A stretch of DNA of 64,000 nucleotides from Liolophura sinensis (Eukaryota > Mollusca > Polyplacophora > Chitonida > Chitonidae). How positions within the stretch are numbered: position 1 is the first letter of the stretch; each line of letters begins with the position of its first letter. The notes under the pieces are model-generated. The model was not told where the DNA came from. It did no database searches and saw only the letters and a program-made list of their open reading frames with translations. Shown here piece by piece: positions 12,366 to 24,805 of the stretch. The stretch is from positions 32,038,402 through 32,102,401 of the forward strand of contig NC_088301.1 in assembly GCF_032854445.1 (NCBI RefSeq). The letters are read 5' to 3'. The translations under genes and the position numbers were made by a program.

Positions 12366-13821
12366 CGGGCATATTTAACTCCGAACACAGCCCGGCGTGT
12401 ACAAAGTCGCAACTGTGAATAAGTGTGAGCAGCGTTGAAACGTCATTTAGATAGAGAATGGTTGCAGATATCTTTGGTACTCAGGGACAATACAAAGATA
12501 TGAGAATCAAAATATTAATGTGACAATGGATTCTATATACAATTATACTAAAAAAATCGGTGCGAAAAATACTGGGATATATGCATACATCTAAGACATG
12601 TTACTGATAAAAAAAAATACTCAATACTTAATAATACTAAATACTATTTAATAACGTTTAAACTGGTTTCTTTGTTTTATATACGATAGATTGAACAATT
12701 GTCGTATACAAAAGAAATACGTCTCCCTTGTGTACACGTCTGAATGCAATGGTACATTTTTAATAAAACATGCGTACTCCCACATATGTATACAGTTATG
12801 TCATGACAGGAAATTTTCATGGACTATATATATTACAAGCAAACACGTATATACATAATAAACTTAAACGCTTTATTTCTCTTTGCGCGAGTAATGGAGG
12901 TTACATCTGCTGTGCATGGTCTCGGTTAGATGGTATCATGAAACTCAAAGCAAAACCGTCAGAAAATTTATCTGAGTCTTAGCTACAAGAATGTCTTATC
13001 AGGGGAACCTAATCCCAGAGTCTGCTATATACATTGCTAGATCGTCAAGTGCACGCTCTCTATTCAGAAACCACCAGCTGAATACAGATATCTGAAAACT
13101 ATGGAAAACTGTAAAATGTAACGTCGACTATATATTTATTTATTCCTTTTCTTAGGTATTTATTTATTCGATTGTTTAATGTCGATTTATTCGTTTATTG
13201 ATTTATTTATTTGAATGTGTAACGTCGACTGTCGTAATGGTGTAAGTTATTTCTTTCACCGATACTCACTAACGCTTTTGTAACAGGCTGAAATATAGCT
13301 GCTATCTACCGCCGGGCTGGAGGGAATTTCCCGTTAGTCTATAGTGGTAGCTGCGTGCACTCGAAATTCAAGGGCGGAACCCAAAAGGTTACACGAGTGC
13401 ATAGGTTTTCGTTACTATTTATGTAGCAAATTTGTCAAGTTCAACCTGAAAAACATATACCCCTTAATTTTCACGTGGTAACAAGCCATACCACCACATG
13501 TAATTTAGCATGACCGCCATTTTTTGGAACAATGGTTGATGGAAGTGAAATCATTGCATTTTGTTACCTTTGTAACCTCCAGGGGGTGGGAAGTAACACT
13601 GGGCAAAAAATTTTCAGTTCTATCCAAAACAGATAAAATTCTGACATGTTTTAATTATAGGTGCAAATAACAGTGCAGAAATTTATAGTATATCAACAAA
13701 CTATAATGTTTGGGTGGCAGGATTACCCAATCAGTACAGCTCCTTCACTCTTCAGTTCGGAGGCACACCGTGGACCCAGTTGACTGAATTGGGCGTTTTT
13801 AAACGCAGGTTTACATATTAA
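12366..13821. other. Non-coding spacer
   Basis: No supported gene. A TTTA-rich microsatellite-like patch lies at about 13130-13215. Confidence 0.4.
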
Positions 13822-14077
13822 GACCTCCGTGGACGAGGTGGTTAGCGTGGCAGCGCAGCACAATGACCCAGGGGTCTATCATCAAACGGCCGCTTTGAGT
13901 TCAAGTCCAGAACATGCTGGCTAGATCCTCTCTGACCGTACTCTGACAACAACCTGCGGATGGTCGTTGGTTTCCCCCGGGCTCTTCCCGGTTTCCTCCC
14001 ACCATAATGCTGGATGGCCGAAATCCTATGTGAAATATTCTTGTGTGCGGCGTAAAAAATCAATCAGATAAATAAAC
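13822..14077 (+). mobile_element. SINE family A, full length
   Basis: Starts with a tRNA-like head: a box-A-like GAGGTGGTTAGCGTGG near 13835 and a box B GAGTTCAAGTCC at 13897-13908. The family body follows (CCTGCGGATGGTCGTTGG, GGTTTCCTCCCACCATAATGCTGG), then the tail with GAAATATTCTTG and AATAAA. tRNA-derived SINEs are transcribed by RNA polymerase III from these boxes and mobilised by a LINE in trans. Confidence 0.9.
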
Positions 14078-14256
14078 CTATGTATATAGATACGACCTAT
14101 TCTTCTCGCGTCGCAATCGCGCCTTGACGATCAACCTTTCATCTGTAAGGCCATACCAGTCCCAAACGAATGGAGAACCTTTCCCGCCTACAGCAATTCG
14201 GGTCTAAAGTAAGTTGTGTAGACTATATTGTGCATTTCTGCCTTTATAGGTGCCGT

Positions 14257-14640
14257 CCTTGCATGTGTTATCCTCTCTTGACATACGACGTCAAAAGGAG
14301 ATATACCAAGTGACAATAAGGCTTTTAGGCTGACTGGCCTAAAATGTTAGCTTTTATAATGTATATGACGGAACTGCGAGCCGTTTCTGATATATACCTG
14401 CCTACCGCAAGGAAACGCTCTTGAGATACTACGCAAGGATAACAGGTCTGGTCTCCTTGCATGGTTCATACTCTATTGACATGTACGGCGTCAAAAGGGG
14501 ATATACCAAATGACTATATAATGTAAAGCTGATTGGCATATCGCGTTAGCTTTTACAGTGTATATGGCGGGATTGAGAGCTATGTCTAGTATATATATAC
14601 CGGCCTACCCCAAGAAAACACTAAATTGTGAAATGACGCC
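14257..14640. repeat. Diverged tandem duplication, about 198 bp
   Basis: The segment starting CCTTGCATG at 14257 and ending near CCTACCGCAAGGAAACGCTC (14401-14420) is repeated from 14455 to about 14630. Shared blocks include GTCAAAAGG.GATATACCAA, GTTAGCTTTTA and TATATACC.GCCTACC. The two copies differ by many substitutions and small indels. No open frame spans either copy. Confidence 0.8.
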
Positions 14641-16177
14641 CTGATATCAAAACAACTAATCTATATATCGCGATATTCACCCATTAACAAGCCCATCAAC
14701 ACTTAATCAATCGACGACGTTAAACCGCAAGCACTCATTCACTCAGGCCTGCATAAACAATCGTACAACAAGCAATGCATGCACTTTTTTTTATCCAAAT
14801 GTTTATATGCATTCCGGCTATGTACGTTTGTAAACAAAATAATCAAATACGTATCTACACATATAAAAAAATTAATGCACCTAATTGATATACAAATATC
14901 ATATTGTAAGATATATAAGATAATCATGTTTTCAACATAAGCTATAAATTATTGATTCCAAAACCATTAAGGATTCTCCGTCAAATTTTCTTTAAGTCTA
15001 CAGTATCTGTATAGTATGTAGAACTCTTGTTGGCAACGATAGAGAGAACGATCAGGGGGGCCTTTGGTCATCCGTTTAATATGGTTGCCATGGTCGTATT
15101 TAATCTATAGGGTCAATAATCGCATGGTCCATTTACAAAGGGTATATAAAGTATAACGTACGAAATTAGGATGGATTTATGTAAAGAGAAGCAATCAACA
15201 GTTTTCACTGATGATGGATGGATGCAGGGATAATTTCACCTGTACTTTATAAGCATTCATGTTTATTACCTTAATATTATGAACAAAATTCGGTTGAGAT
15301 ATACTGATATTCCGAAGTTATTCACGTATGTCTACTCTATCTGCGAGTATGCAATTTGAACAAGATGTCAAGCTCATACATGTAGCCTAACTACAGTGCA
15401 GACTCTCTTCCATTTAAAAGACCTTAAAAAAACCTTACTGCTTCTCTTATAACATGTTGCTAACTTTGTTTACATTCCTTTTAGATTTTGTGTCTTAATT
15501 TGTTTTGAACAGGGCCTGGTGAGTATCGACTTGAAACGCTCTTCGGCATGCCGCTCCAGAAGTGAGTCAGCATGCACTATAAATATTACAGCATGTACAG
15601 AGATCTGAATACAGTTATTACAGTGTTGGATAGAAACCCTATATCGTGAAATGTGGAAGTAACTCGATCCACATATTATTACTTAATTCATCAATTAATA
15701 GTCCAATCAACCTACAGTTTCTCTAGCTATATAAACATCGCACCGTCTTGTCAGTCGATGTACCCATTTACCCATTTAAAGTCCAGTAAGGTCTTTATAC
15801 AAAATTAACACACTTGTTCTCTCAAACAGCAAGTGTTTTCTCAGGCAAAGAAATGTGATTTCTCTTCAAAGGTTTGGAAGTAAAAATACTGATTGTATAA
15901 ATGATTTTTTTTAGTTTAAAGAGAAGATTAACCTAAATGGTTAAGGAAATTATTGGATGCAAATCGTGTATATACAGACTGATTAATCCATTATCGATTT
16001 GACGGCAAGGATCGATCTAACAATGTATACACAGTGCAAGGGAAACAACCACGTAATATCGTGCAAGTAACATTTTGTTTGGATGACCTCCCTTGTTCCT
16101 TGGTTATTATTTTGTCTTTGTATAAAAACATCTTATATCAAATTCTGAATAATGTATGCTCGCATTAAATGATTTTC
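14641..16177. other. AT-rich non-coding spacer
   Basis: Only short frames without family resemblance. No RNA gene or array seen. Confidence 0.4.
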
Positions 16178-16492
16178 AGTCCTGTGACGACAAGGAGTCA
16201 TGAGGTGTGTGTATATACACCATGTCTCCTTGTGGCAGGGCGAATTCATGCATGCTACCACCGCTGAATTGTCATGCTGAACACACCAGACATGACAGCC
16301 AACCCTATCACATTATACCGACACCAGGCCAGCCAGTTCGATTTCTTTATTACATCCTCTTGGTGCCGAACGCCAAGCATGGCAGCAACAAGTCCCATTT
16401 TAAAGTCTTTGATATGACCCGAACTGGATTTGATCCAAGGTGCTAAAACTTCGAGGTGGACGCTGTAACCATGAGGCTACCGAATCGGTTTC
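16178..16492 (-). mobile_element. Degenerate SINE related to family B
   Basis: Shares the order of blocks with family B: TGTGACGACAAGGA, TTGTGGCAGGGCGAATT, ACATTATACCGACAC, GCCGAACGCCAAGC and TTTTAAAGTCTTTG, read in the same orientation as the copy at 23768-24076. It is strongly diverged. Confidence 0.55.
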
Positions 16493-16682
16493 GCCGTCAG
16501 ATGGAAGAGTGCAATCAACGAAGGTGTTTGATTTCAGAATTATGTACAAGACTCTATAGCTTGCTATAACGAGACAGCCGCTCTGTTACGTGTCGTCAGT
16601 GACAGTGTATAAGCGGTTGTATATATCGGAAACAATACAACACTCACTGTACGTTGGGTAAACCGCTCTTCTTACTGCAGAC

Positions 16683-16881
16683 GGGTGGCTCCTGGTCACT
16701 CAGGTCACAGGCTCGAATCCAACTCTTGCTATTTTGATAGCGGCTTATTACCACTCAAAATGTTTTGTCAGATACCTGGCAAAAGGGGATGGCTCACCCT
16801 GAGCTCTGTGATTTCGTCTACTCATACAAGTGACCGCCGTCGTAAAACTGAAAAATTGTACACGGTGTTAAACACCAATTA
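16683..16881 (+). mobile_element. tRNA-like SINE, family C type
   Basis: A box-B-like CAGGCTCGAATCC near 16710 precedes a body ending with GTAAAACTGAAAAATTGT...GTGTTAAACACCAATTAAATAA. The tail resembles those at 42514-42869. Confidence 0.55.
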
Positions 16882-16884
16882 AAT

Positions 16885-19314
16885 AACATCCATTAAACCT
16901 GACGACCTTTATTTTATTAATAATGTTGACAACCGTGTATACCGTATTGGACATTCCGACCAAGGGAATCAACATACGTACCGATACTTAGGAAGTCAAT
17001 AAGTTTTGCATAAAAACCCTTAACATGACAAAATACATGTACTATCAAGCCCATGTACTATCACCCAAAGCTAGAAACTTTAAAAGTATACCTTTTAAGC
17101 TTCCTGCATATAGCGTTGAAAATCCAAATAACGTGGTTGAGATTTCCAACAATACACATAAAATCTTACATCTTACACAAGATGTAATCAATAAAGAAAA
17201 CAATAATCACAACAGGAGATCCCAAAATGAGAAGTGAGTGTTAATATACATAATTTTCTACCTATATATTACGTAATCCATCGTAAGTATCGAAACCATC
17301 AGTCATATAACATAGTTATTCGTTTCATATAGCGGGACTATTGATTCTTTTTTTTGTACATTTTTAACTACACCATGCAGTAAATGACGCTCACTGCTAA
17401 CCATGAACCATCCGAGTCTCTCAAAGTTAACGTAATACGGCAATTTGAAGCGTTTGCCTCAAGAGAATAAAATTATGTTGGCCTGTGTAAAATTGAGCTT
17501 AGCAGAACATCTTCAAATTCGTTCAAGCTTCGTTCTGCTCATAACAATGTACTAACACCATGAGAATAAATGCCGTTTATTCTCACATTGTAATAACTCT
17601 CTTTAATGTAAGGTGTAATACCCTTCTTTACGCTACAGTTTTATGCATATGCTTGTGCCGTCAAATTTGATGTAGAAACGTCACAAATGCATACCAAAGA
17701 CAAGGTAAAAAAGGTTTACAGGGGACACTGGTTTACTATCAAGAGGACATTATTGACCGCAGCATTATTTTACAGCAAAATTGTTTTGTATTTTAACAGT
17801 TCCATAAAATTCTTAGCGAAGGTCATCTGATACCTAAATTACATAGAAGAATGCACTATCCATGCAACTTCGTAGAAAAGTGTTTTTTGCTTCTATTTTT
17901 AGATATTTATTTCTTGTTCAACTTTTGCAAATAAAAGATATTACTAGCCAATAAACATAACAATCCATGCCTAATGCATACACAACAGATTTGTCCAATT
18001 ATATACATCAGAAATATCTTCAAAAATATCCATTTTCTTTCAATCCGAGACTGCAACAACCATATCAACGGGCATTCTGGCTATTCGTTCTATATGCGTA
18101 CGAGTGTACAATGAAAACTCCCTGTTTTCATTCTGTAAATCTTCATCTTTAAATATCACAACCACTTCGAAGACAGTCCGTTAGTATAAAGTGTTCGCGT
18201 ATGAAACACCAGACTTTCCGTCCGCATTTTCAGTGTCGTTCACGTCGTCATGCGATGTCATACCATGTGAGAGGAGTACATGTCTCTTGTGCGGGGAATA
18301 TGGACAACCCACCTTCAGGAAAACGGAGTATACCGCAGTTCATTCATCACACATGTATACATTTATGGATGGGCAGTCGTGGAAAATGTTGGCCTCGAAT
18401 ATATTAAGACATATAGAAAAAGCACGGGAATGTTTCGGTGAATGGCAGGAGATATCAAATGTGCAAAACACCCTTGAGGTGAAATGGTTGGAAATGGGAT
18501 AAACTGGACAGGACAAAGCGCGGATGCTACATAAAAAGTTTTTGACTAAAGATATAAAGTCAACGTTGAATGATAATTAACTGCAGTTGTAATGAGCACT
18601 TTCGATTTTCGAGGATGAGATTATACTAAATCTTGTGATCGGATCGAGCCATATTAAACAAATTTAGCCTCACTTAAATCTTTGAATCTTTACATCTTTG
18701 AATACAACATTCTGTGAGCTTGAAACCTTTATAAATCTGTTATCAGGTTTCACTGGTTAGTACACCGGCTTAAGAAAAAAAATTAGCATATTTTTATGCA
18801 TCGATGTTAATCACCGTTTGATATTTATCAAATTTCCTGGCACAGCTGACAAACATTAGTGTCGCAATACGTAAACCAAAAAGTGAACGAAACGTCAAAG
18901 GAAAGATTACTGAAAACTACATCTGAACTACATGTTTACCTAAATTCGCTCTCTATATAGTCTACAAATTTAAATGCATTCAAATGCTTGAAACCCAAGG
19001 TGTGCTTGATGGGCCAGTTTTAGTATAATAATTTTTCACCCCTAACCCTAAATTAAATGTTGGAATAGCTCTCTTATATCCATAAGAACATATTACACTT
19101 ATATGCTTTGTAAGAATTTCGTGTAACGGTGAAAACTAACAGTGAAAAATAAATTGGTGTCAAATTGTTGGCATCCAGAACCGCCAAGGTGGTCCTTTAG
19201 CCCACCTTAGAGTTCAAGCACTTGACTGTACTTAATGCAGTGAAAAAGGTAAAGTAACAAACGTAGTTTTACACAGTCCCGTTCACTTCATTCTTTGTAT
19301 TCTTTCACTTTATG
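16885..19314. other. Non-coding spacer
   Basis: Holds an unrecognised 103-codon frame at 18191-18502 (plus), overlapped by another frame, with no splice or family support. The right end would contain the 3' untranslated region of the minus-strand F-box gene. Confidence 0.4.
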
Positions 19315-20694
19315 TCACACGTCGATTTGCTTGAACTCTTCATCTGTGAGAGGGCGCCATTTATATCCAATCATCTGAGATACTTCCGCTATGAAGAGGT
19401 CCAGCGACAAAGACGATGTCCTCAACCATCGATAAAACTCATCCGACCATTCGGCAGATTTCGGCCAGTCCGATTTCTTCAAGATGGCGTTCTGGCGAAC
19501 ATACAGCCGATTAAGCGACTTGGCATTTTTGACCACGAGGAGAATTGTCGCCGTCGATAGACGCTCTTTGACCACAAGAATTTGTAGTTTTTCACACTGT
19601 CTGGAAAGCATGACAAGGTTCGCGTCGCCTCGCTCGTGGAAGGAGCGCGAGCCGTGAACACGAGGCAACCTTTGGTGAACGAAAACCTGCAGGGAGTATT
19701 TGTAATTTTCCGAAATATCCAGCGTGACGTTTGAGCTGATTTTGGAGTAGGGTGTGGAGTAAACAACTGCAGACACGGGGGCATGGGGTTGGACCATCAC
19801 ATCCTCTTTTGTTCTCCCTCGGCACTCTAGACGTACCTTCAAGAAGGGCGCCATAGTGGAAAGCTCACACCAAGCCATCCCAGACACGGGGACACACGGA
19901 CAGGTATAAGTATCCTGCACTATCCGGAGGTCCACAAGGCATGTGCCAGCCAGAAGTAGCACCACCTCATCACTCAGCTGCTGGGGGGACACCACCAGTC
20001 GGCTTAAGGTCCAGAACTGCGCCATCTCTGGCATGGGGCACGGAATCTTCGTGTAGTTCAGGATCTCTAGATAGGTTAAGGTGTCGATGCAGTTTTTGGC
20101 GATGGCTTCAAACAAACCGGGTGCGTCCTTGGCTTCCAGAAGAAGTTGATTCATCTTCAGTTCGCGAAGGTTGCCTAGGACTTGTACGAGCTGTATCAAC
20201 TCTTCCAGGATCTTACCTCCTGTACCGTGTACGATCAGTCCTGTCATCCCTCGCTCTTCACAGTGAAACGTAAAATCAAAGCTCTTCAACTGTGTCATCG
20301 GACACTCGTCGTAGTATTCCAGAAAGAAGGTCAAGACGCGTAGGAATTCGTGTAGGTTGTAAAAATCTGCTATGTCGGTGACGATGACTTTCTTGAAGTA
20401 AGATCCGACCCTTGTCAACATGAAATGCGTCTTCCTCGGATCCAATTCTCTCTGGTAGCCCCTGTAAAGGTTGAAGAGTCTCCTCGTAAGGGTTCGTTCC
20501 TTCAGGATAAAGGTGTCCCACACCCTGGGAGAGTAGAACATTTTGTGCCACCGATGACACACTTGTGAAGCTTGATGTCGGTCTTTCGGATCGAGCAGAC
20601 GAAAGATTTCCTCGAGAAGCAGGTCCGGTAACTCTCTCCATCCAAACTCTTCCTCGTCTTCATCGAGGAACTCGGTGGTTTCTTCACAGGTCAT
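19315..20694 (-). CDS. F-box protein, FBXO33/FBXO39-like
   Basis: A single uninterrupted 459-codon frame from ATG at 20694-20692 to TGA at 19317-19315. An acidic N-terminus is followed by an F-box at about residues 19-65 (W-x-x-LPDLLLEEIFRLL, then CHRWHKMFYSPRVWD). The rest is a leucine-rich-repeat-like region with the block GMAWCELSTMAPFLKV near residue 275, resembling FBXO39/FBXO33 proteins, which are of similar length. Such proteins are expected to bind SKP1 through the F-box and present substrates to an SCF (CUL1) ubiquitin ligase; the substrate is unknown. On the minus strand a pyrimidine-rich tract ending in CAG (AG at 20714-20713) lies just upstream of the ATG, so an intron in the 5' untranslated region is likely. 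FBXO33 versus FBXO39 orthology cannot be settled by eye. Confidence 0.92.
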   Translation of the reverse strand: MTCEETTEFLDEDEEEFGWRELPDLLLEEIFRLLDPKDRHQASQVCHRWHKMFYSPRVWDTFILKERTLTRRLFNLYRGYQRELDPRKTHFMLTRVGSYFKKVIVTDIADFYNLHEFLRVLTFFLEYYDECPMTQLKSFDFTFHCEERGMTGLIVHGTGGKILEELIQLVQVLGNLRELKMNQLLLEAKDAPGLFEAIAKNCIDTLTYLEILNYTKIPCPMPEMAQFWTLSRLVVSPQQLSDEVVLLLAGTCLVDLRIVQDTYTCPCVPVSGMAWCELSTMAPFLKVRLECRGRTKEDVMVQPHAPVSAVVYSTPYSKISSNVTLDISENYKYSLQVFVHQRLPRVHGSRSFHERGDANLVMLSRQCEKLQILVVKERLSTATILLVVKNAKSLNRLYVRQNAILKKSDWPKSAEWSDEFYRWLRTSSLSLDLFIAEVSQMIGYKWRPLTDEEFKQIDV

Positions 20695-20712
20695 TATTCG
20701 ACGCCAAGGTAT

Positions 20713-21901
20713 CTGGATGAAAGAATGGAAAATGTTTTATGCAACTGCTTCTGAAATAAATTTATTTTATTTGATTTACAATTGAGGTCGTACTCAAGAA
20801 GGTTTTGACTTCTTCACTCCATGCATGTTGAGCCCACGTATATTGGTTGACCTTCCACGATATCATGAAGCTCTGACCAGACTTTATGAAACTCAGTTAC
20901 TCAGTAATATTGGTTTCAAAGTTTAATGTTATGTTGGTTTTAAAGCTTTATGTCACACCAGGATTTAAATAAATACCAAAAACCCTAAAAATGTGAACCA
21001 ACAGAAAGACAAACCGTTAAAGGCTTAAAGACGATATAGTTCTGATGAAGACCTTAAACTTGGCTGAGTAAAATTGCTTGGATCAGGTTAATTCTTCTTA
21101 ACTTCAATAACAAAATACTAAGGAGCGACTAAATGAGCGGGCCCTCAACCTTTCGTCAAGATCGGCCCAATAATGTGAAGATATCGTGTGCAGGTTACTT
21201 GAGAGTGTACAACACAAACATTAATAAACATAATGACTAATTAGCATTGATTTATATGTATACATATGCGCCTTATCTAGTATAATAAAACAAAATGCCA
21301 AGATAACTTGCCAAAGATTCAAGGAAAATATAGAGTCGTGTATCTTACAGTGAGGGGATTACAGTGATACTGACAAAGATTGCACCTGGGCCTATAACGT
21401 ATATCAGATTTATCTGACAAACCTCATTATACTAGTATATGTAAATCCATGGCCCATTGAACGCAGCAATAACAAGGGCTTATAGCTGATTGCAACCAGC
21501 CTGGGTATCCCCAGTAAAGTTTGATGTTTGACATCATGATAATATACGCAGGTCAAATAAATGCATAACCCATGGATCTCAGTCCATTGCAAATGTTTAT
21601 ATTTAATCAATTTGGTGATGTTTTTTCGGTCCCTGCTATGCAACTACAAAACACTTATTTATTTATTAATATACTTACTTGATTGTTGTTTAGAGCCAGA
21701 CCCCATAATTTTTCAGTTAAATGAAGACACGTGTATGGGTGGAGGGAACCTTTGATAGCTAAGATATAACTTTCTATAGTGTTTTGTACAGACAAGCACA
21801 CCACATTGGTGGAAGTCAAGTTGTCTACAACGAACTTGAAGCTCAGCCAACATGTCGTCCACCACTTAAACCACATGTACGGACATACGATCGATGGACT
21901 G
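20713..21901. other. Upstream region of the F-box gene
   Basis: Probably contains the 5' untranslated intron and promoter of the minus-strand F-box gene; the first exon was not located. No other coding region seen. Confidence 0.4.
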
Positions 21902-22013
21902 GTTTATTTATTTTCATTTGTTTGATTGGTGTTTTACGCCGTACTCAAAGAATATTTCCCTTATATGCGATGGCGTCCAGCATTACGGTGGGAGGAAACA
22001 GGGCAGAGGATTG
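21902..22013 (-). mobile_element. SINE family A, 3' fragment
   Basis: On the minus strand ends with the family tail (AATATTCTTTGAGTACGGCGTAAAACACCAATC). About the last 110 bases of the element remain. Confidence 0.8.
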
Positions 22014-23445
22014 GTAGGTCTAATTTTTGTACATACGCGATATCCTATCTTTCCATTTGGAAGCTGGGAACACGATACTGAAGCGATTTGGTCTGAACAG
22101 GTTACCATATGCGTGTCTAGCCTGGCTTGTACATATAGCCGTTACCCGTACGACGGTAGTATAACACGGTGCCAACACAAATGGCACAACCAGCCTGTTG
22201 TGTGTGTAGCGGTCATATACATCCTATACCCTCTTATATACAGGGTACATCTGCACCAAAGCACTATCATGGAGTAAAGACTTCCTGATAATGTTTACAA
22301 GAAGTATCAAAATAGTTTAAGCGATGCGCAATTTGAAACAACAGCAAAGGTGATCATATTCTTGAAGTACCGTAAAAAAGGTTTTCCAACGTCGCAATAT
22401 CACAAAGTAGCTATAGCGCTTTATGCTCAGTTAGTGCGTTTAATTACGCTGCCTTGTAAATTTTGCGGTTCAACTGGTCGCACTCCACACGATTTCGATA
22501 ATTTCTGATTGTTTAAAGTCTGGAATTCAGCAGTTGATCATGCATTGTGATGGTTTACCCTTGCTTATCCTACCTTTATCTCTTGAGAAGGACCCGGGTT
22601 GTTTTAGAAGCCATGTCTAACTGTTATAACGGTACAGCCTATGTACCGCAGTCAGAGCTAAATATAAACCAACAGCTCCCAAGCCGCATGTAAGTATGTA
22701 TCAAGTTACCTGAGAGGTAGAACATCAGGGGAGGGAACTGTTCATCCATGGTGTATGATGATACAAAAGTAAATTGATCTATAATGGTACAAAATGAGAT
22801 TGAAGAACTGGCTGGTCGCTATTAAACACAAATATATATGTTAAAGTTCTCCATCGGCGTCACGTCAAAATCAGCTTTAAGACGCCTCAAAGATCCCAAA
22901 TACTTCTTGTTCTATAAAAATGTTCTCTTCAAAAGGCATAAGTTTATGAAAGTATAGGTTTTAGCATGCCAAAAGGGTCACGGTTATGATTATTTCTTCA
23001 AAACGCCTTTAATTTCATATTAACGGGTTCAGGGTTAGGCAAATTCAGTTTTAAAGCTTAAGCTTAAAAAAAGCAAATTTATGGCAAGTGTAAAGACTGG
23101 CCTGATAAGGTAAAATGCTTCTATATGTATACAAAGTTCATTAATTTCCATTACCAGAATGCACTGAGAAACATCACTGGCGGTATCAAAGATGACGTCA
23201 GATATAAATACAGACGGACTGAGCCATGACAGTACTGCTTAACCGTATCGAACAGAGCGGGGAAATGGGAAGAAAAAAATTAATATTTCCACAGACCTGG
23301 GACTAATGTAACAGATGATAGTAGTCTTACAGACTACAGTACAGACTTAGGCCCCTGATCATTCACACCGGTCTGACTGATTCTGACAAACAGACGCTGA
23401 CAACAGAGACTAATTTGCTCACGAAAAACACAAGCAGAGCTTGAT
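22014..23445. other. Non-coding spacer
   Basis: Short unrecognised frames only. No splice-consistent exon found. Confidence 0.4.
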
Positions 23446-23598
23446 GGAAACCTACGAACGTCCGGTTGCTGACAGACGTTCCTACTAAGGGCCGGAAAGA
23501 AAGCCAGCATGAGCTGGACTCAACTCACAGCGACCACATTGGTGGGGGCCCTCGGGGTCATTGCGCCGCCCTGGCAGGTTAACGCCGCTCGGCGACGC
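23446..23598 (-). mobile_element. SINE family A, 5' fragment
   Basis: Head and body of the element on the minus strand, including TGGTCGCTGTGAGTTGAGTCC (box B region) and the alternate head. The 3' tail is missing. Confidence 0.7.
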
Positions 23599-23767
23599 TT
23601 TTGTGACCGATTGCGCCGTCTTGCATTCCTTGCAGGTCAATATGATGTGTAGGCCAATATTTGTATATCAGACGTTAAAAACTCTTGCCAAAGGCCTGTG
23701 GTTTACCCAGACCCCCCCTTTTTCCTTGAATCAAGAAATCCGCCATCAGCGAAGTTTAAAAAAATGG

Positions 23768-24076
23768 AGTGAGTGAGTGCTTGGGGTTTAACGTCGTGCT
23801 CAACAATTTTTCAGTCATATGACGACGAAGGAATCCTTAGGGTGTATGTAATGTACCTCCTTGTTGCAGGACGGATTTCCACAGCTCTTTTATCTAGTGC
23901 TGCTTCACTGAGATGACTTACCGAAGGCAAGTAAGCTGCCCGACCCGAGTCATTATATTGATACGGGTCAACCAGTCGTTGCACTATCCCCTTCATGCTG
24001 AACGCCAAGCAAGGAAGTTACAACTTCCTCTTTTAAAGTCTTAGGTGTGACTTGACCGAGGATTGACCCTGGATCA
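23768..24076 (-). mobile_element. SINE family B copy
   Basis: On the minus strand reads from GATCCAGGGTCAATCC-like box B near 24070 through the conserved body (GGAAGTTGTAACTTCCT, GTTGACCCGTATCAAT, GCAACAAGGAGG, GGATTCCTTCGTCGTCATATG) to the tail TTGTTGAG...GTTAAACCCCAAGCACTCACTC. The same element lies complete in the other orientation at 37997-38347. Box A is missing or too diverged here. Confidence 0.85.
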
Positions 24077-24083
24077 ACACCAT

Positions 24084-24170
24084 ACCCAAAAAACACCATA
24101 CTCCAAAAAATAAATTTTTTTTTTTTTTTTGAGTATGGTGTTGAACAATCAATCAATCAAACATATCCAC
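24084..24170. repeat. Inverted repeat of SINE-like tails
   Basis: AACACCATACTCCAAAAAATAAA is followed, after a T run, by TTTTGAGTATGGTGTT, its inverse, then (AATC)n. This is best explained by two short element ends in opposite orientation. Confidence 0.5.
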
Positions 24171-24390
24171 AAAAGTTTTCGTGCTACAACATATCTTTGT
24201 CTTCAGTTAATTTTAGACACGCCAGGTAGTAAGCCTCCCTGTGAGACTTTCATCTAAATCTGTTTCATTCATACAACGTTTGTAAGTTTTATATGAAGTG
24301 CAAACCAGGTCGAGCCTGCGGCTGACGTCCGTCAATACGTTTCTTCATAAACAAAATCTCTTCAACACTTACCAAACTTACTCCACACGT

Positions 24391-24421
24391 TGATCATGGT
24401 CATATTTTGTGACCATGATCA
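24391..24421. repeat. Perfect 12-bp hairpin
   Basis: TGATCATGGTCA (24391-24402), loop TATTTTG, then TGACCATGATCA (24410-24421). The arms match perfectly. No terminator or RNA context identified; it could be part of a degraded foldback element. Confidence 0.7.
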
Positions 24422-24729
24422 TTTTGTAAAAGCTTTTTCGGGTCATTAAAGCTACATGTATATTTTTGACAGGCTTGCAAACACCATAAATCTTTAAGCA
24501 ATTTTCATTAAACTTCTACCACAAAGCGCACCCATATAGTCATGTAGAAAAACCCTATGTTTTTCCATTGACCTTGACCAATATGTTCCAGGTCATTGGG
24601 CCTGTGCTGCCATTTTACCTTGTAAACACAGTCTCCTGCAATGGTGCTTATCGACCATGGGGTATTTAGGTCACAACAATTTTGTCGTTTTCATCAATCC
24701 ATGAATGCTTAGTTCTCACATACTAACAG

Positions 24730-24731
<2 letters not shown>

Positions 24732-24802
<71 letters not shown>
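24732..24802. repeat. (TA)n microsatellite, about 35 units
   Basis: Uninterrupted alternating TA over roughly 71 bases. True allele length may differ because such tracts are prone to slippage and assembly error. Confidence 0.97.

Positions 24803-24805
<3 letters not shown>

Noticed and set aside
18191-18502. 103-codon plus frame with a CxxC near its start
   Set aside because: A second frame overlaps it, no zinc-finger spacing follows the Cys pair, and no splice context was found.
19479-20687. Several frames inside the F-box gene on both strands (up to 121 codons)
   Set aside because: Shadows of the 459-codon F-box frame, which has clear domain content.
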